From the NCBI RefSeq assembly GCF_000420505.1, contig NZ_ATVB01000003.1:87988-151987 (forward strand): a stretch of DNA of 64,000 nucleotides, written 5' to 3'. Below the pieces are notes generated by a model. That model worked only from the letters and a program-made list of their open reading frames with translations, was not told where the DNA came from and did not search any database. Origin of the DNA: Alloscardovia omnicolens DSM 21503. GTDB taxonomy: Bacteria > Actinomycetota > Actinomycetes > Actinomycetales > Bifidobacteriaceae. The translations under genes and the position numbers were made by a program. Shown here piece by piece: positions 1-8,332 of this stretch. How positions within the stretch are numbered: position 1 is the stretch's first letter; each line of letters begins with the position of its first letter.

Positions 1-1151
1 TTTTATCCGCTCTTGTAGGAGTGGAGGCAACTATTCGTGCTGCACGTACTGCTTGGTCGGACGAAAAGTTGCAGAGCATTACGCCTTTTGTGCAAAATGT
101 TCTTATCCCATCCTCTGTGCGCGATATGAGCACTTGGAACCGTTCTATTATGAAGGACTTGCGCTCTCAACTCAGTGCTCTGGGTTCTCAGGATGATACT
201 GATGATGTTGACCTCGTTCCTCTATCGCGTTTCAGCTTACGCAACTTCATTACGGCGGTTTTGGTCGTTATTGCTCTCTTTGTTGTTCTCACTCAGCTCA
301 ATATGCGCACGGTTATCGATAGCGTTCATCACGCCAGCCCTAGTTTTGCTGCTTTAAGTTTTATAGCAGGCTGCGCTTCATGGATTGGCTCGGCGATTAC
401 TTTGGGCACATATATGGACAGCGATAAGAGACGTGCATTAGATGTTTTTATTTCTCAGGTTGCTCAAAGTTTTGCGGCTGTAAGCATGCCTGCGGGCATT
501 GGTCCTGCTTTTGTGAACTTGCGTTTTTTGCGTAAAACTGGGCATAAAAATAACTCGGCTACAGCAGTTATGACGGCAACTGTTGCTGTGCAGTTTGCTA
601 CTGTTTTTAGCATTTTGATTATTTTCGGCTTGTTTACTGGTAATAACGGTATTACTCGTTTAGTACCAACAGGAACTTTAGCTATTGTGCTCGGTATTCT
701 TGGCTTGATTATTGCGTTAAGTATGATTATTACCCCTGTACGCAAACTAATTATGACGAAGCTTGTTCCTCCATTGAAAAATTTTGCTCGTCAGCTCCTC
801 TTTTTGATTACGCAACCGCAGAAACTTGCGCTGGCAGTTATGGGTTCGATTATTCAAAACCTTTTGCTTGGTTTAAGCTTCTGGGCTGCTTTACGTGCTT
901 TTAATATTCCAGCAAACTTTATTGATACTACTTTTATTTTCTTGGTTGCTAATACAGTAGGATCTGCTGCACCAACACCGGGTGGTTTAGGCGGTGTGGA
1001 AACCTCGTTAACTGTTGCATTTACCGGTGTAGGTATTCCATCTGCTATGGCATTATCCGCCGTTTTGCTTTTCCGCGTAATGACCTACTGGATCCGTATT
1101 CCTCTCGGCGCTGCAGCCATGAGCTACATGAATAAACACAATCTTATGTAG
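1..1151 (+). CDS. UPF0104 / LPG-synthase-TM family membrane protein, 5' end missing
   Basis: The reading frame is open to the first base of the window, so the gene starts upstream; a GTG at 21 is only an internal codon. The visible part begins with a soluble stretch of about 70 residues, then about seven hydrophobic segments. Near the C-terminus it has the motif PTPGGLGGVE, characteristic of the UPF0104 family (lysylphosphatidylglycerol synthase transmembrane region, PF03706). Members are polytopic membrane proteins; some act as flippases for lipids or glycolipids, but most are uncharacterised. The soluble N-terminal part suggests a longer multidomain protein, as is common for this family in Actinobacteria, but its nature cannot be read here. 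The family call is firm; no substrate can be assigned. Confidence 0.8.
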   Translation, partial: LSALVGVEATIRAARTAWSDEKLQSITPFVQNVLIPSSVRDMSTWNRSIMKDLRSQLSALGSQDDTDDVDLVPLSRFSLRNFITAVLVVIALFVVLTQLNMRTVIDSVHHASPSFAALSFIAGCASWIGSAITLGTYMDSDKRRALDVFISQVAQSFAAVSMPAGIGPAFVNLRFLRKTGHKNNSATAVMTATVAVQFATVFSILIIFGLFTGNNGITRLVPTGTLAIVLGILGLIIALSMIITPVRKLIMTKLVPPLKNFARQLLFLITQPQKLALAVMGSIIQNLLLGLSFWAALRAFNIPANFIDTTFIFLVANTVGSAAPTPGGLGGVETSLTVAFTGVGIPSAMALSAVLLFRVMTYWIRIPLGAAAMSYMNKHNLM

Positions 1152-1290
1152 CTATAACACCCAAAAAACACACAAATAAATTACAAAAGTGTAATTTTGA
1201 CTCACAAAACTGAGAATTTTCTAGATTTTTGGCTATTTTTCGCGGTTTTGTACGGAAAATCGGGTATTATCAGGAGAGTGTGAATACATC

Positions 1291-1311
1291 GGGCTTATTT
1301 CGTATAAGCCC
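1291..1311 (+). promoter_or_regulatory. Hairpin in the hup leader
   Basis: The arms GGGCTTA and TAAGCCC enclose a seven-base loop, 22 bases before the hup start codon. A TATTAT at 1265-1270 could be the -10 box, which would place the hairpin inside the 5' untranslated region. There is no U-tract, so it does not look like a terminator. It may stabilise the transcript or influence translation. This is inference from structure only. Confidence 0.35.
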
Positions 1312-1333
1312 CTGACAAGAAGGATGTTCTATT

Positions 1334-1618
1334 ATGGCATACAACAAGTCTGACCTCGTAGCAAAGATTGCACAGAAGACTAACCTGACCAAGGTACAGG
1401 CTGAAGCTGCTGTGAACGCATTCCAGGAAGTTCTCGCTGAGTCCTTGCAGTCCGGCGAAGGCTTGCGCCTCACTGGTGTTCTCTCTGCAACTCGCGTAAC
1501 CCGCGCAGCTCGCACTGGTCGCAACCCACGCACTGGCGAAACCATCGAAATCCCAGCAGGTTACGGTGTAAAGCTTTCCGCAGGTTCCTTGTTGAAGAAG
1601 GCTGCTCAGGAAAACTAA
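1334..1618 (+). CDS. hup: DNA-binding protein HU
   Basis: This 94-residue protein matches the HU/IHF family over its full length. It starts MAYNKSDLVAKIA, has the helical dimerisation half, then the beta-arm with RNPRTGETIEIPA, which is the DNA-bending arm around the conserved RNP. HU is an abundant nucleoid protein that binds as a dimer and bends DNA without strict sequence specificity. An AAGGA Shine-Dalgarno lies 9 bases before the ATG. Codon use is strongly biased, as expected for a highly expressed gene. It is a single-gene unit ended by a strong palindromic terminator shared with the convergent pafA. Confidence 0.97.
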   Translation: MAYNKSDLVAKIAQKTNLTKVQAEAAVNAFQEVLAESLQSGEGLRLTGVLSATRVTRAARTGRNPRTGETIEIPAGYGVKLSAGSLLKKAAQEN

Positions 1619-1632
1619 GAAGTTTTCTGTAC

Positions 1633-1670
1633 ATATAAGAAAAGCTCCCTACGGGGAGCTTTTCTTATAT
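1633..1670. terminator. Bidirectional terminator between hup and pafA
   Basis: A perfect 17-bp inverted repeat (ATATAAGAAAAGCTCCC and its complement) surrounds a TACG tetraloop. A-rich and T-rich runs on both sides make it work on either strand. The pafA stop codon (1665-1667) lies inside the right arm, so the terminator overlaps the end of the coding sequence. Confidence 0.9.
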
Positions 1671-3152
1671 CAACGGCAAAATAGGATTACTATCGTCTAA
1701 ACCTCGTACGGCTCGCATCACAGCATCAAACTGTTCATCTCCCCGACTATCAAAAGGATCGAGCATATGAGCAGTCATCGTATGCGTATTGCGCAATGGC
1801 GTTACGCTCACACTCGTCCAATCGGCATTCCATCGCATAGACGTAGACCGTACAGCATGAACAAAAGCACCACGCGCAGCAGCACGAGTATCTGAAGGAG
1901 CTCGCAATACCGCTGAACGAATCTGCTCCTTTGTAAAAACAGAATGCATACGCTCATGCTGTACCAAAGCACTGAATACGCTGTCATGCGCTATATCATG
2001 ATAAGCAAAATCTATTTGTTGAGCGCGCACACTATCGGCTCCTCTGCGGCACATAGCCTCAATCAGCTCATACTTAGCTACCCAATCCACCCATAAGCCC
2101 AAAGCATGCAAATTACCTTGCTCTAACTGATCAAGAGTTTTTGCCCACAACTGTATGCATTGAGCGGCTTCTTCACGCACGTCAGCACGTAAATCATCGG
2201 CATGCCTGCTCATAAATAGCTCAGCAGCACGGCAGTATTCACGTTGTATAGCTATGGCTGAAAGTTCTCGACCGTCTGCAAGCCGAACGCAAACCGCCCC
2301 ATTCACATCGCGCGCTATCACCCGCATAGCCTCACCCGGATCGGCAAGTGCAAGCTCCTCCAAACCGTAATTTTCGCCGCGCGTTCCTGCCTCAATCATG
2401 CACAGCACCAGATGCGCAGTCATCAGTTTCATCCAATTGGCACGGGGAGAACGATTCGAATCACCCACAATCACATGTAATCGCCTATACACACGTGAAT
2501 CAGCATGCGGTTCATCGCGGGTGTTAATCATGGGACGCGAGCGTGTAGTCGCGGAAGAAATAGTGTCATCCAAAAAATCACTACGCTGAGAAATAAGAAA
2601 CTCGTTGCCGCGCACAGCTCCAGACCCAGCATAGATAATACGCGAGGTTAAAAACGGAATAAAGCAACGTTCTAACATATCTAAGCTGACGCTGCGACGC
2701 ACTAAATAGTTTTCATGGCAACCAAAAGAGTGACCTTGAGAATCCGTGTTGTTTTTATACACGTGCACTTTCAGCCCGTTATTGCCCGTGCGTTCACGCA
2801 GCATACGTTCGGCGTTGTGTGCTAAACCCGCCATAAGATTTTCGCCGGCAGCATCTAAGAGCACAGCATCGCGCACAGTACGCGCTTCCGCCGTGGCATA
2901 CTCAGGATGCGAACCCACGTCCAGATACAGGCGCGAACCATTCTCCGTATACGTGTTGGTGGAACGCGATTGCGAAATAACAGGTTCAAACATAACGGCT
3001 GCAGCATGAGCAGCATCAATACCATGCTCTCCCCCAGTGACACTCACCCCGTATTCTGTTTCAATACCAAAAATTCTTTCGAAGGAGGTATCGTGAACTG
3101 CAATGCTGGGGGACACCTGAGATGAGGTGCTGCTATCGCGAAGTTGGGGCAC
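1665..3152 (-). CDS. pafA: Pup--protein ligase PafA
   Basis: PafA joins the C-terminal glutamate of Pup to lysine side chains of target proteins using ATP. The 495-residue product has the family hallmark FGIETEYG near residue 30 and LYLDVGSHPEYATAE around residue 75, the glutamine-synthetase-like ATP/metal site shared with Dop. The start is a GTG that overlaps the pup stop codon by one base, which suggests translational coupling. About 25 extra residues precede the usual family start, so a later start cannot be excluded. In mycobacteria the proteasome genes prcB and prcA lie next to pup; here pafA follows pup directly. Confidence 0.95.
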   Translation of the reverse strand: MPQLRDSSTSSQVSPSIAVHDTSFERIFGIETEYGVSVTGGEHGIDAAHAAAVMFEPVISQSRSTNTYTENGSRLYLDVGSHPEYATAEARTVRDAVLLDAAGENLMAGLAHNAERMLRERTGNNGLKVHVYKNNTDSQGHSFGCHENYLVRRSVSLDMLERCFIPFLTSRIIYAGSGAVRGNEFLISQRSDFLDDTISSATTRSRPMINTRDEPHADSRVYRRLHVIVGDSNRSPRANWMKLMTAHLVLCMIEAGTRGENYGLEELALADPGEAMRVIARDVNGAVCVRLADGRELSAIAIQREYCRAAELFMSRHADDLRADVREEAAQCIQLWAKTLDQLEQGNLHALGLWVDWVAKYELIEAMCRRGADSVRAQQIDFAYHDIAHDSVFSALVQHERMHSVFTKEQIRSAVLRAPSDTRAAARGAFVHAVRSTSMRWNADWTSVSVTPLRNTHTMTAHMLDPFDSRGDEQFDAVMRAVRGLDDSNPILPLI

Positions 3153-3400
3153 TATTCGCCACCTTTTTGCGCGAAACTATTAACGTATTCTTCGGCGTTT
3201 TCTTCCAATGTGGACTCAATATCATCGAGCACAGCATCTAAATCTAGTGCAGCATCCTCTAATTGCATATCGGTAGTAATATGCTGCTCGTTTTGCACAC
3301 TCTCTTGAGCCGCGCCAAACGACTGCGCGCCTCCCAACGATTCAGCACTAAGCGACTGCGTAGATTGAAAAGATTGTCCGCTCGTATTATTTTCAGGCAT
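3152..3400 (-). CDS. pup: Prokaryotic ubiquitin-like protein Pup
   Basis: This 82-residue acidic, largely disordered protein ends in [14 protein letters not shown]. The C-terminal Gly-Gly-Glu is the mature form used by PafA, so no deamidation of a terminal Gln by Dop is needed. The middle region [21 protein letters not shown] is the conserved segment that in Mycobacterium binds the Mpa coiled coil. The N-terminal 45 residues are rich in Ser, Gln and Gly and poorly conserved in the family. The gene lies between a phosphatase-like gene and pafA on the same strand and overlaps pafA by one base. Confidence 0.96.
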   Translation of the reverse strand: MPENNTSGQSFQSTQSLSAESLGGAQSFGAAQESVQNEQHITTDMQLEDAALDLDAVLDDIESTLEENAEEYVNSFAQKGGE

Positions 3401-3425
3401 AATTCTCTATCCGTTATTTCGTTGT

Positions 3426-4283
3426 TTAGTTTTCAGCTTGAACTGGAAGCAGGTACTCACGCAATTCGTTAATAATTAAACCATTCGATGCCACAACATC
3501 ATTTGTGCGATACCAACTCATTGGTGAACCATCCCATTGCCTTAAACGTCCTTGAGCTTCCCCCACCACCACAGCTGCTGCAGATACGGCAGGAATATCC
3601 CACGAATGCAAGCTTGGTTCAAAATACGCATCATACGTACCATCCGCCACCTTGCACAAATCTAAGGAAGCTGGACCCATACGTTTAATATCAGATGGTA
3701 AGCCTGCTAATGCAGATACCGTGTGCAAAGCACGCTTGGATTCATGCGAGAAGTAAGACATTCCAAAGCACAGCACGGAGTTCTTTAATGTTGCAGTGCT
3801 GGTTGGCATAATCGCGCTACGCTTATCTCCTAATGCAGAGTGGCGAATACGAATAGCGCCATGACCTTTAGCTGCTACATACGTTACATTTAATGCTGGC
3901 GCATGAACAACACCAATAACTGGTGTTGCTTCACCTGAATCATCAATAGCAAAAACAGATACAGTAACCGTCCACTCCGGCATATTGCGCATATAATTAA
4001 TAGCACCGTCAATGCGTCCAATACACCAATAATAGGAACCTGGAGTACGCTCAGAACCTACTTCTTCCCAGAAGCCATCTAAAGGATTGAGTTGCACTAC
4101 TTTTTCACGCAAATAACGCACTACTGTATCGTCAATATCTGAACTGTATTTTTCACGATTAGCTTCGTCATCTGCACGTGAATTTGTTTTCAACAGATGA
4201 GGGGTAAGCTGATCTTGTGCCGCATGACGACCAGCATCTTGAGCTACCTTCGCCACCTGCATAGCAAGTTGCTGCAAGTCCAT
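3426..4283 (-). CDS. Inositol-monophosphatase-like protein in the pup locus, altered metal motif
   Basis: The 285-residue protein has the fold landmarks of the inositol monophosphatase family: WEEVGSE near residue 72, WCIGRIDGAINYMRN at 86-100, GPASLDLCKVADGTYDAY near 203 and HSWDIPA near 227. In the family the second motif reads W-x-x-D-P-I-D-G-T; here the first Asp is Gly89, Pro is Arg90 and Thr is Ala94, while Asp92 and Asp229 remain. One metal ligand and the Thr that helps activate water are therefore missing, so normal phosphatase activity is doubtful. A strong GGGGAGG site precedes the ATG. It lies between dop and pup on the same strand, which suggests co-expression with pupylation. Its substrate is unknown. 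Confidence 0.75.
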   Translation of the reverse strand: MDLQQLAMQVAKVAQDAGRHAAQDQLTPHLLKTNSRADDEANREKYSSDIDDTVVRYLREKVVQLNPLDGFWEEVGSERTPGSYYWCIGRIDGAINYMRNMPEWTVTVSVFAIDDSGEATPVIGVVHAPALNVTYVAAKGHGAIRIRHSALGDKRSAIMPTSTATLKNSVLCFGMSYFSHESKRALHTVSALAGLPSDIKRMGPASLDLCKVADGTYDAYFEPSLHSWDIPAVSAAAVVVGEAQGRLRQWDGSPMSWYRTNDVVASNGLIINELREYLLPVQAEN

Positions 4284-4391
4284 TATTCCTCCCCAGCGAA
4301 AAACTATAGGCGTCTCATATTCGCAGTGTAGTTCACTCGTAGTTTAGTTTGCTCGAACTGTATTCCTACGAAGTCAAAGCTCTTACGAAGT

Positions 4392-5951
4392 CTACTTCGT
4401 TAAAGTTGTGAGGCGCTTTTCTACTTCTTCTATACTAAAGTCAGCCGTAAACGTGTCCGCGCTGTCTGCGCGCGTATATGTTAGCGGATGAGCCATATCA
4501 ATAATACTGCGTCTACCCTCTATATCCAACACAACTATATCCCAAGAGACAGAGAGCACATGCGCAGCATACTGCTGTAAGAGTAGACCGCGCGTATATG
4601 CGCGCGTTGATGCAGGAGGAGTGTGCGTAGCGTGCTCTAAAAGAGACGTATCGAATAATCGCTCTGTTTTCTGTGCTACTTTCGCAAAAAGGGATTGCGC
4701 ATCTATGCGTGCCCAAGAAATATCCATAGCTTGCAAAAGCGGGCTAGACCACTGAATATTTTTCCTTCTGCGCATAGATTCACACACTTGCCATTTGAGA
4801 AGCCATTCTAAACGGCTAGCTGCCTCGCTAAGCTGTAAACGTTGCGTATCATCAGCATGCGCTACTTCCAAGCAGTCCAGAAGTACTTTCTGCCATAACT
4901 GCACTATTTCATGTGTATCTTCATCTGGCCAGCGTGGTTCTCCGCGCGAATCTGTATCGTACTGTGCTGCAGCCACAGCATACACCCATGAACGAAGTCG
5001 CAGTTGTATATCTATAGCACTCAGTTTGTCTCCATTACTCATAGCTACGGGAGCAGCAAGGCTTAAGTCATGCGAAATACTATGCATGGCTTCAACAGGA
5101 TCTTCCATACTCATTGAGCGCACAAAATCGCGTGTTTCATCAGTATCGTAGCTATGTTCCAGAGCCCAGAACAGTAAACTGGTTACACCAAGTTTAAGCA
5201 GATCAGGCACATCCATACGGTTAGCATCGCCCACAATCACATGGAAACGACGATATGTATCGGTGGAATGTGATTCATCGCGTGTATTAACAATAGGACG
5301 ATGAAAAGTTGTTTGTAGCCCTTCTTTCATAGCAAAATAATCAGCACGTTGACTTATTTGGAAGCCAGGAGTTTCACTTTCTTCTCCCAGCCCCACTCGC
5401 CCTGCTCCTGTGTAAATTTGGCGGGAGACTGCATGAGCTGTAAACAATGCAGAAAGCATATCGAAAGGCACAGCACGCTCCACCTGGTAATTTTCATGGC
5501 TTCCCCAGCTGGCTCCCTTACCATCCACATTATTGCGATACAAGGTTATAGGCTGCTGTGCTTTTACCATAGCATGCTGCATAATCGCATCTCCAGCATG
5601 ATTGTAGAGCACAGCTTCACGAGGACTGATTGTTTCAGGAGAGGAATATTCTGGATGGCAATGATCCACATAGATTCGTGCTCCATTAATATGAGGAGCA
5701 TTAGTGGCGCGCAGTTCTTCACGGTCGGTGAGCAGATCAGAAGATACGTGAGCGCGAGGCATATGATAGCCGCGTGCATCATGCACAGGATCTTCATGAC
5801 CATAATTCCATACCACGTGTGCAGTTGACGGAGAAAGAGCACGCACAGCTTCAATCACATCAAAAGATAATTGCGCATGATTTTCGTACTTGCCGCCCAC
5901 TCGCGATACGCCATACTCGGTTTCTAAACCCATCACACGAAGAACACTCAT
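4392..5951 (-). CDS. dop: Depupylase/deamidase Dop
   Basis: Dop removes Pup from conjugates and, where Pup ends in Gln, deamidates it. The protein (519 residues from this start) begins MSVLRVMGLETEYGVS and has the paired motif ARIYVDHCHPEYSSPET, both typical of the Dop branch of the PafA/Dop family. Dop usually carries an insertion absent from PafA, and this protein is longer than PafA accordingly. The start chosen is the ATG at 5951, preceded by AGGAG at good spacing. A longer GTG start at 5993 would overlap the upstream ATPase gene. Because Pup already ends in Glu, depupylation is the likely main role here. Confidence 0.94.
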   Translation of the reverse strand: MSVLRVMGLETEYGVSRVGGKYENHAQLSFDVIEAVRALSPSTAHVVWNYGHEDPVHDARGYHMPRAHVSSDLLTDREELRATNAPHINGARIYVDHCHPEYSSPETISPREAVLYNHAGDAIMQHAMVKAQQPITLYRNNVDGKGASWGSHENYQVERAVPFDMLSALFTAHAVSRQIYTGAGRVGLGEESETPGFQISQRADYFAMKEGLQTTFHRPIVNTRDESHSTDTYRRFHVIVGDANRMDVPDLLKLGVTSLLFWALEHSYDTDETRDFVRSMSMEDPVEAMHSISHDLSLAAPVAMSNGDKLSAIDIQLRLRSWVYAVAAAQYDTDSRGEPRWPDEDTHEIVQLWQKVLLDCLEVAHADDTQRLQLSEAASRLEWLLKWQVCESMRRRKNIQWSSPLLQAMDISWARIDAQSLFAKVAQKTERLFDTSLLEHATHTPPASTRAYTRGLLLQQYAAHVLSVSWDIVVLDIEGRRSIIDMAHPLTYTRADSADTFTADFSIEEVEKRLTTLTK

Positions 5952-5964
5952 CGATGCTCCTACC

Positions 5965-5988
5965 CTATCTGTCTTCCTATCTGTCTTC
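5965..5988. repeat. 12-bp tandem duplication at the mpa/arc 3' end
   Basis: The unit CTATCTGTCTTC occurs twice in direct succession. Read on the minus strand, the second copy carries the stop codon of the ATPase gene and the first lies just before the dop Shine-Dalgarno. The last residues of the ATPase are encoded here, where proteasome-linked relatives carry their docking tail. Confidence 0.85.
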
Positions 5989-7569
5989 CTCACGCACAGC
6001 CATATGAACTTCTCGCACTCGCCGCCCTGCTAAATCAAGCAGCAAAGCCCATCCTGAAGCAGGTGTATGTGCGCACGTATCATATATATCATCAAATTCA
6101 TCGCGCACAGCTAAACGCATCAGGTCACGGTTGAGCAGCACATACGAATTATGGTCAGCATTCGAAGCGTTATACTCATTAAGAGACTGTTTAATAGCCA
6201 TCATTTTGGCGCGGTCAGTAATATTTTTCAAACGCGCGCCCGATATCAAGTCACACATACGCACCTGAATATCGCCTTCATCTGAGCGCAACAGTGCCAC
6301 ATGACGTGACGGATCATACACATCGTCTATCACAGCGCGAACCAAACCATCAACATCTGCAGCCTGCGTCATATTAGCACCCACATAGCGACGCACAATA
6401 TCGCTTGCCGCCTGCTTATCGGGAGCGCCAATCGAAATTTTAATATCTAAACGTCCTGGACGAAGCACAGCCGGATCAATCATGTCTAAACGGTTTGACG
6501 CACCAATTACCACAACATTATGCAAATCTTCTAAGCCATCTAGCTCAGACAAAAATTGCGGAACCACAGTTGTTTCCACATCCGAGGAGATACCCGAGCC
6601 TCGCGTGCGCAGCAAAGAATCCATCTCATCAATAAAAATAACCACAGCTTTATCGTGGGCGGCAATATCGCGAGCGCGGTCAAAAACCATACGGATCATA
6701 TGTTCTGCTTCGCCCACAAACTTACTGAGCACTTCAGGACCTTTAAGAGAAAGAAAAGCTCCGCGTCCTTCTTCTGCGAGGGAATGAGCAATAGCTTTAG
6801 CCAGCATGGTTTTACCATTTCCTGGAGGACCATACAGCAAAATACCTTTTGCACCTTGCAAACCGTAGAAAGAGTAGAGTTCGCGATGAGTAAAAGGCAG
6901 TTGCACAGCATCGCGAATCTGACGAATTTGAGTGTGCAGACCTCCAATATCGCCAAAACTAATATGCGGATATTCTTCGAGGAGAAGTTCTTGGGCTTTA
7001 TGCGATTCCATAAGACGCACAGCAAACTCGCCTGATTCATCGAGCATCACTGTATCTTGAGCTTGAATAGTCTCGTTCGCAGTATCGTAGCCTCGGCGAA
7101 TAACAACTGTATTACCGCTTGCATCGCGCACGAGCAAACGCGAACCTTCTAAAACCTGGGTAACTGTGACCACACGTCCAATAGTTGTTACAGTATCAGC
7201 ACGCACAACGCGCATATTTTCGTCGAGTAGCACCTGCTGTCCGGCGCGCAACTGCATAGGATTCACGTCCGGTGCTACTGCCACCACCATATGACGGTGA
7301 TTATTGACGATTTCCACAGTAACGTGGCGCTGACCATGCACAGTAGTATCAGAATCTATGCGTACGAAAGTTGCGCGAGTAAGTGGCGGCGAGCTCAGGG
7401 CTGCCATTTTTTCGCGAGCGCCTTGGAGCTGGTCTGTTGCTTTGCGTAAAGCGCTGGCAAGAGAGTGATTACGCATGCGCAACTGGTCAATTTGGGCTGC
7501 ATAATCGTGTGCGCGCGCATTTTCAGCCGAGACGTTTTCAGCCGCTAAGTTTTCAGCTGTCTGATCCAT
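5977..7569 (-). CDS. arc: Mpa/ARC-type AAA ATPase of the pupylation system
   Basis: The 530-residue protein has an N-terminal coiled coil (about residues 15-60), two OB-like domains, and one AAA domain with Walker A GPPGNGKT, Walker B VIFIDEMDS and the arginine-rich second region of homology (RPGRLDIKI). This matches the proteasome-associated ATPase Mpa/ARC, a hexameric unfoldase that recognises Pup. Mycobacterial Mpa ends in a Gln-Tyr-Leu tail that docks on the 20S proteasome. This protein ends REVHMAVREEDR and has no such tail, in keeping with the absence of prcBA here and in agreement with proteasome-less Corynebacterium. It is the first gene of the pup-locus cluster. Role as a Pup-dependent unfoldase is inferred from family. 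Confidence 0.93.
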   Translation of the reverse strand: MDQTAENLAAENVSAENARAHDYAAQIDQLRMRNHSLASALRKATDQLQGAREKMAALSSPPLTRATFVRIDSDTTVHGQRHVTVEIVNNHRHMVVAVAPDVNPMQLRAGQQVLLDENMRVVRADTVTTIGRVVTVTQVLEGSRLLVRDASGNTVVIRRGYDTANETIQAQDTVMLDESGEFAVRLMESHKAQELLLEEYPHISFGDIGGLHTQIRQIRDAVQLPFTHRELYSFYGLQGAKGILLYGPPGNGKTMLAKAIAHSLAEEGRGAFLSLKGPEVLSKFVGEAEHMIRMVFDRARDIAAHDKAVVIFIDEMDSLLRTRGSGISSDVETTVVPQFLSELDGLEDLHNVVVIGASNRLDMIDPAVLRPGRLDIKISIGAPDKQAASDIVRRYVGANMTQAADVDGLVRAVIDDVYDPSRHVALLRSDEGDIQVRMCDLISGARLKNITDRAKMMAIKQSLNEYNASNADHNSYVLLNRDLMRLAVRDEFDDIYDTCAHTPASGWALLLDLAGRRVREVHMAVREEDR

Positions 7570-7681
7570 TATGCCTCCCTGTGCCTTCTTCTCTTGCGAT
7601 ACATACCATATTCCTCCCTTAAGGCTACCGCACCGTGGAATTACACGCCACGATTGGCTCAGGCCACGATATTATCGAAAC

Positions 7682-8332
7682 ATGGATAAGCGCATTATTG
7701 TGATGGATATTGATTCCACCCTGATTGATGAAGAAGTTATTGATGAGCTGGGTGCTGCCTGCGGTTACGGTGAACAAATTGCCGATACTACTGCTCGCGC
7801 TATGAATGGCGAGATTGATTTTCGCCAAGCATTGCATGAACGTGTGCGCTTATTAGATGGTTTGAGCACAGATATTTTTGAGAAAGTATATGACCGACTG
7901 CATGTGACGTATGGAGCGCGCACCTTGATTGATACTGCGCATGACCGCGGATGGGTTGTGGGCATTGTGTCCGGTGGTTTCCATGAGGTAGCAGATATGT
8001 TGGTTCGCGATTTAGGAATTGATTATTGCTATGCTCATCGTTTAGGCGTGCGCGAAGATGAGCAGGCAGGTTTAGTTCTCGATGGAACCGTTACATCAGA
8101 CGTGGTAACCAAGGAGACAAAGAAAGCTCGACTATTCGAGTGGGCTGAGCAAGAAGGCGTTGATATTGCACACACTGTGGCTATTGGTGATGGTGCAAAC
8201 GATATTCCTATGATTCAGGCTGCCGGCGTGGGTATTGCGTTTTGTGCAAAACCAGTTACACGCCAAGCAGCACCTTTCCATATTGATGAACGTGATTTAT
8301 CGCTTGCTTTAGACATTATTGACGCGCACTAA
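7682..8332 (+). CDS. serB: Phosphoserine phosphatase
   Basis: This 216-residue HAD-family enzyme hydrolyses phosphoserine to serine. It shows the nucleophile motif MDIDSTL (DxDxT) at residues 7-13, SGGF near residue 97, a conserved Lys-rich stretch and GDGANDIPMIQAAGVGIAF, the magnesium-binding motif typical of SerB. It lacks the N-terminal ACT domains of some SerB proteins. The ATG at 7682 starts the recognised domain; an upstream in-frame extension is not family-like. No Shine-Dalgarno is seen, and a TATTAT about seven bases before the ATG suggests a leaderless transcript. The stop codon overlaps that of the convergent rsmB. Confidence 0.9.
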   Translation: MDKRIIVMDIDSTLIDEEVIDELGAACGYGEQIADTTARAMNGEIDFRQALHERVRLLDGLSTDIFEKVYDRLHVTYGARTLIDTAHDRGWVVGIVSGGFHEVADMLVRDLGIDYCYAHRLGVREDEQAGLVLDGTVTSDVVTKETKKARLFEWAEQEGVDIAHTVAIGDGANDIPMIQAAGVGIAFCAKPVTRQAAPFHIDERDLSLALDIIDAH

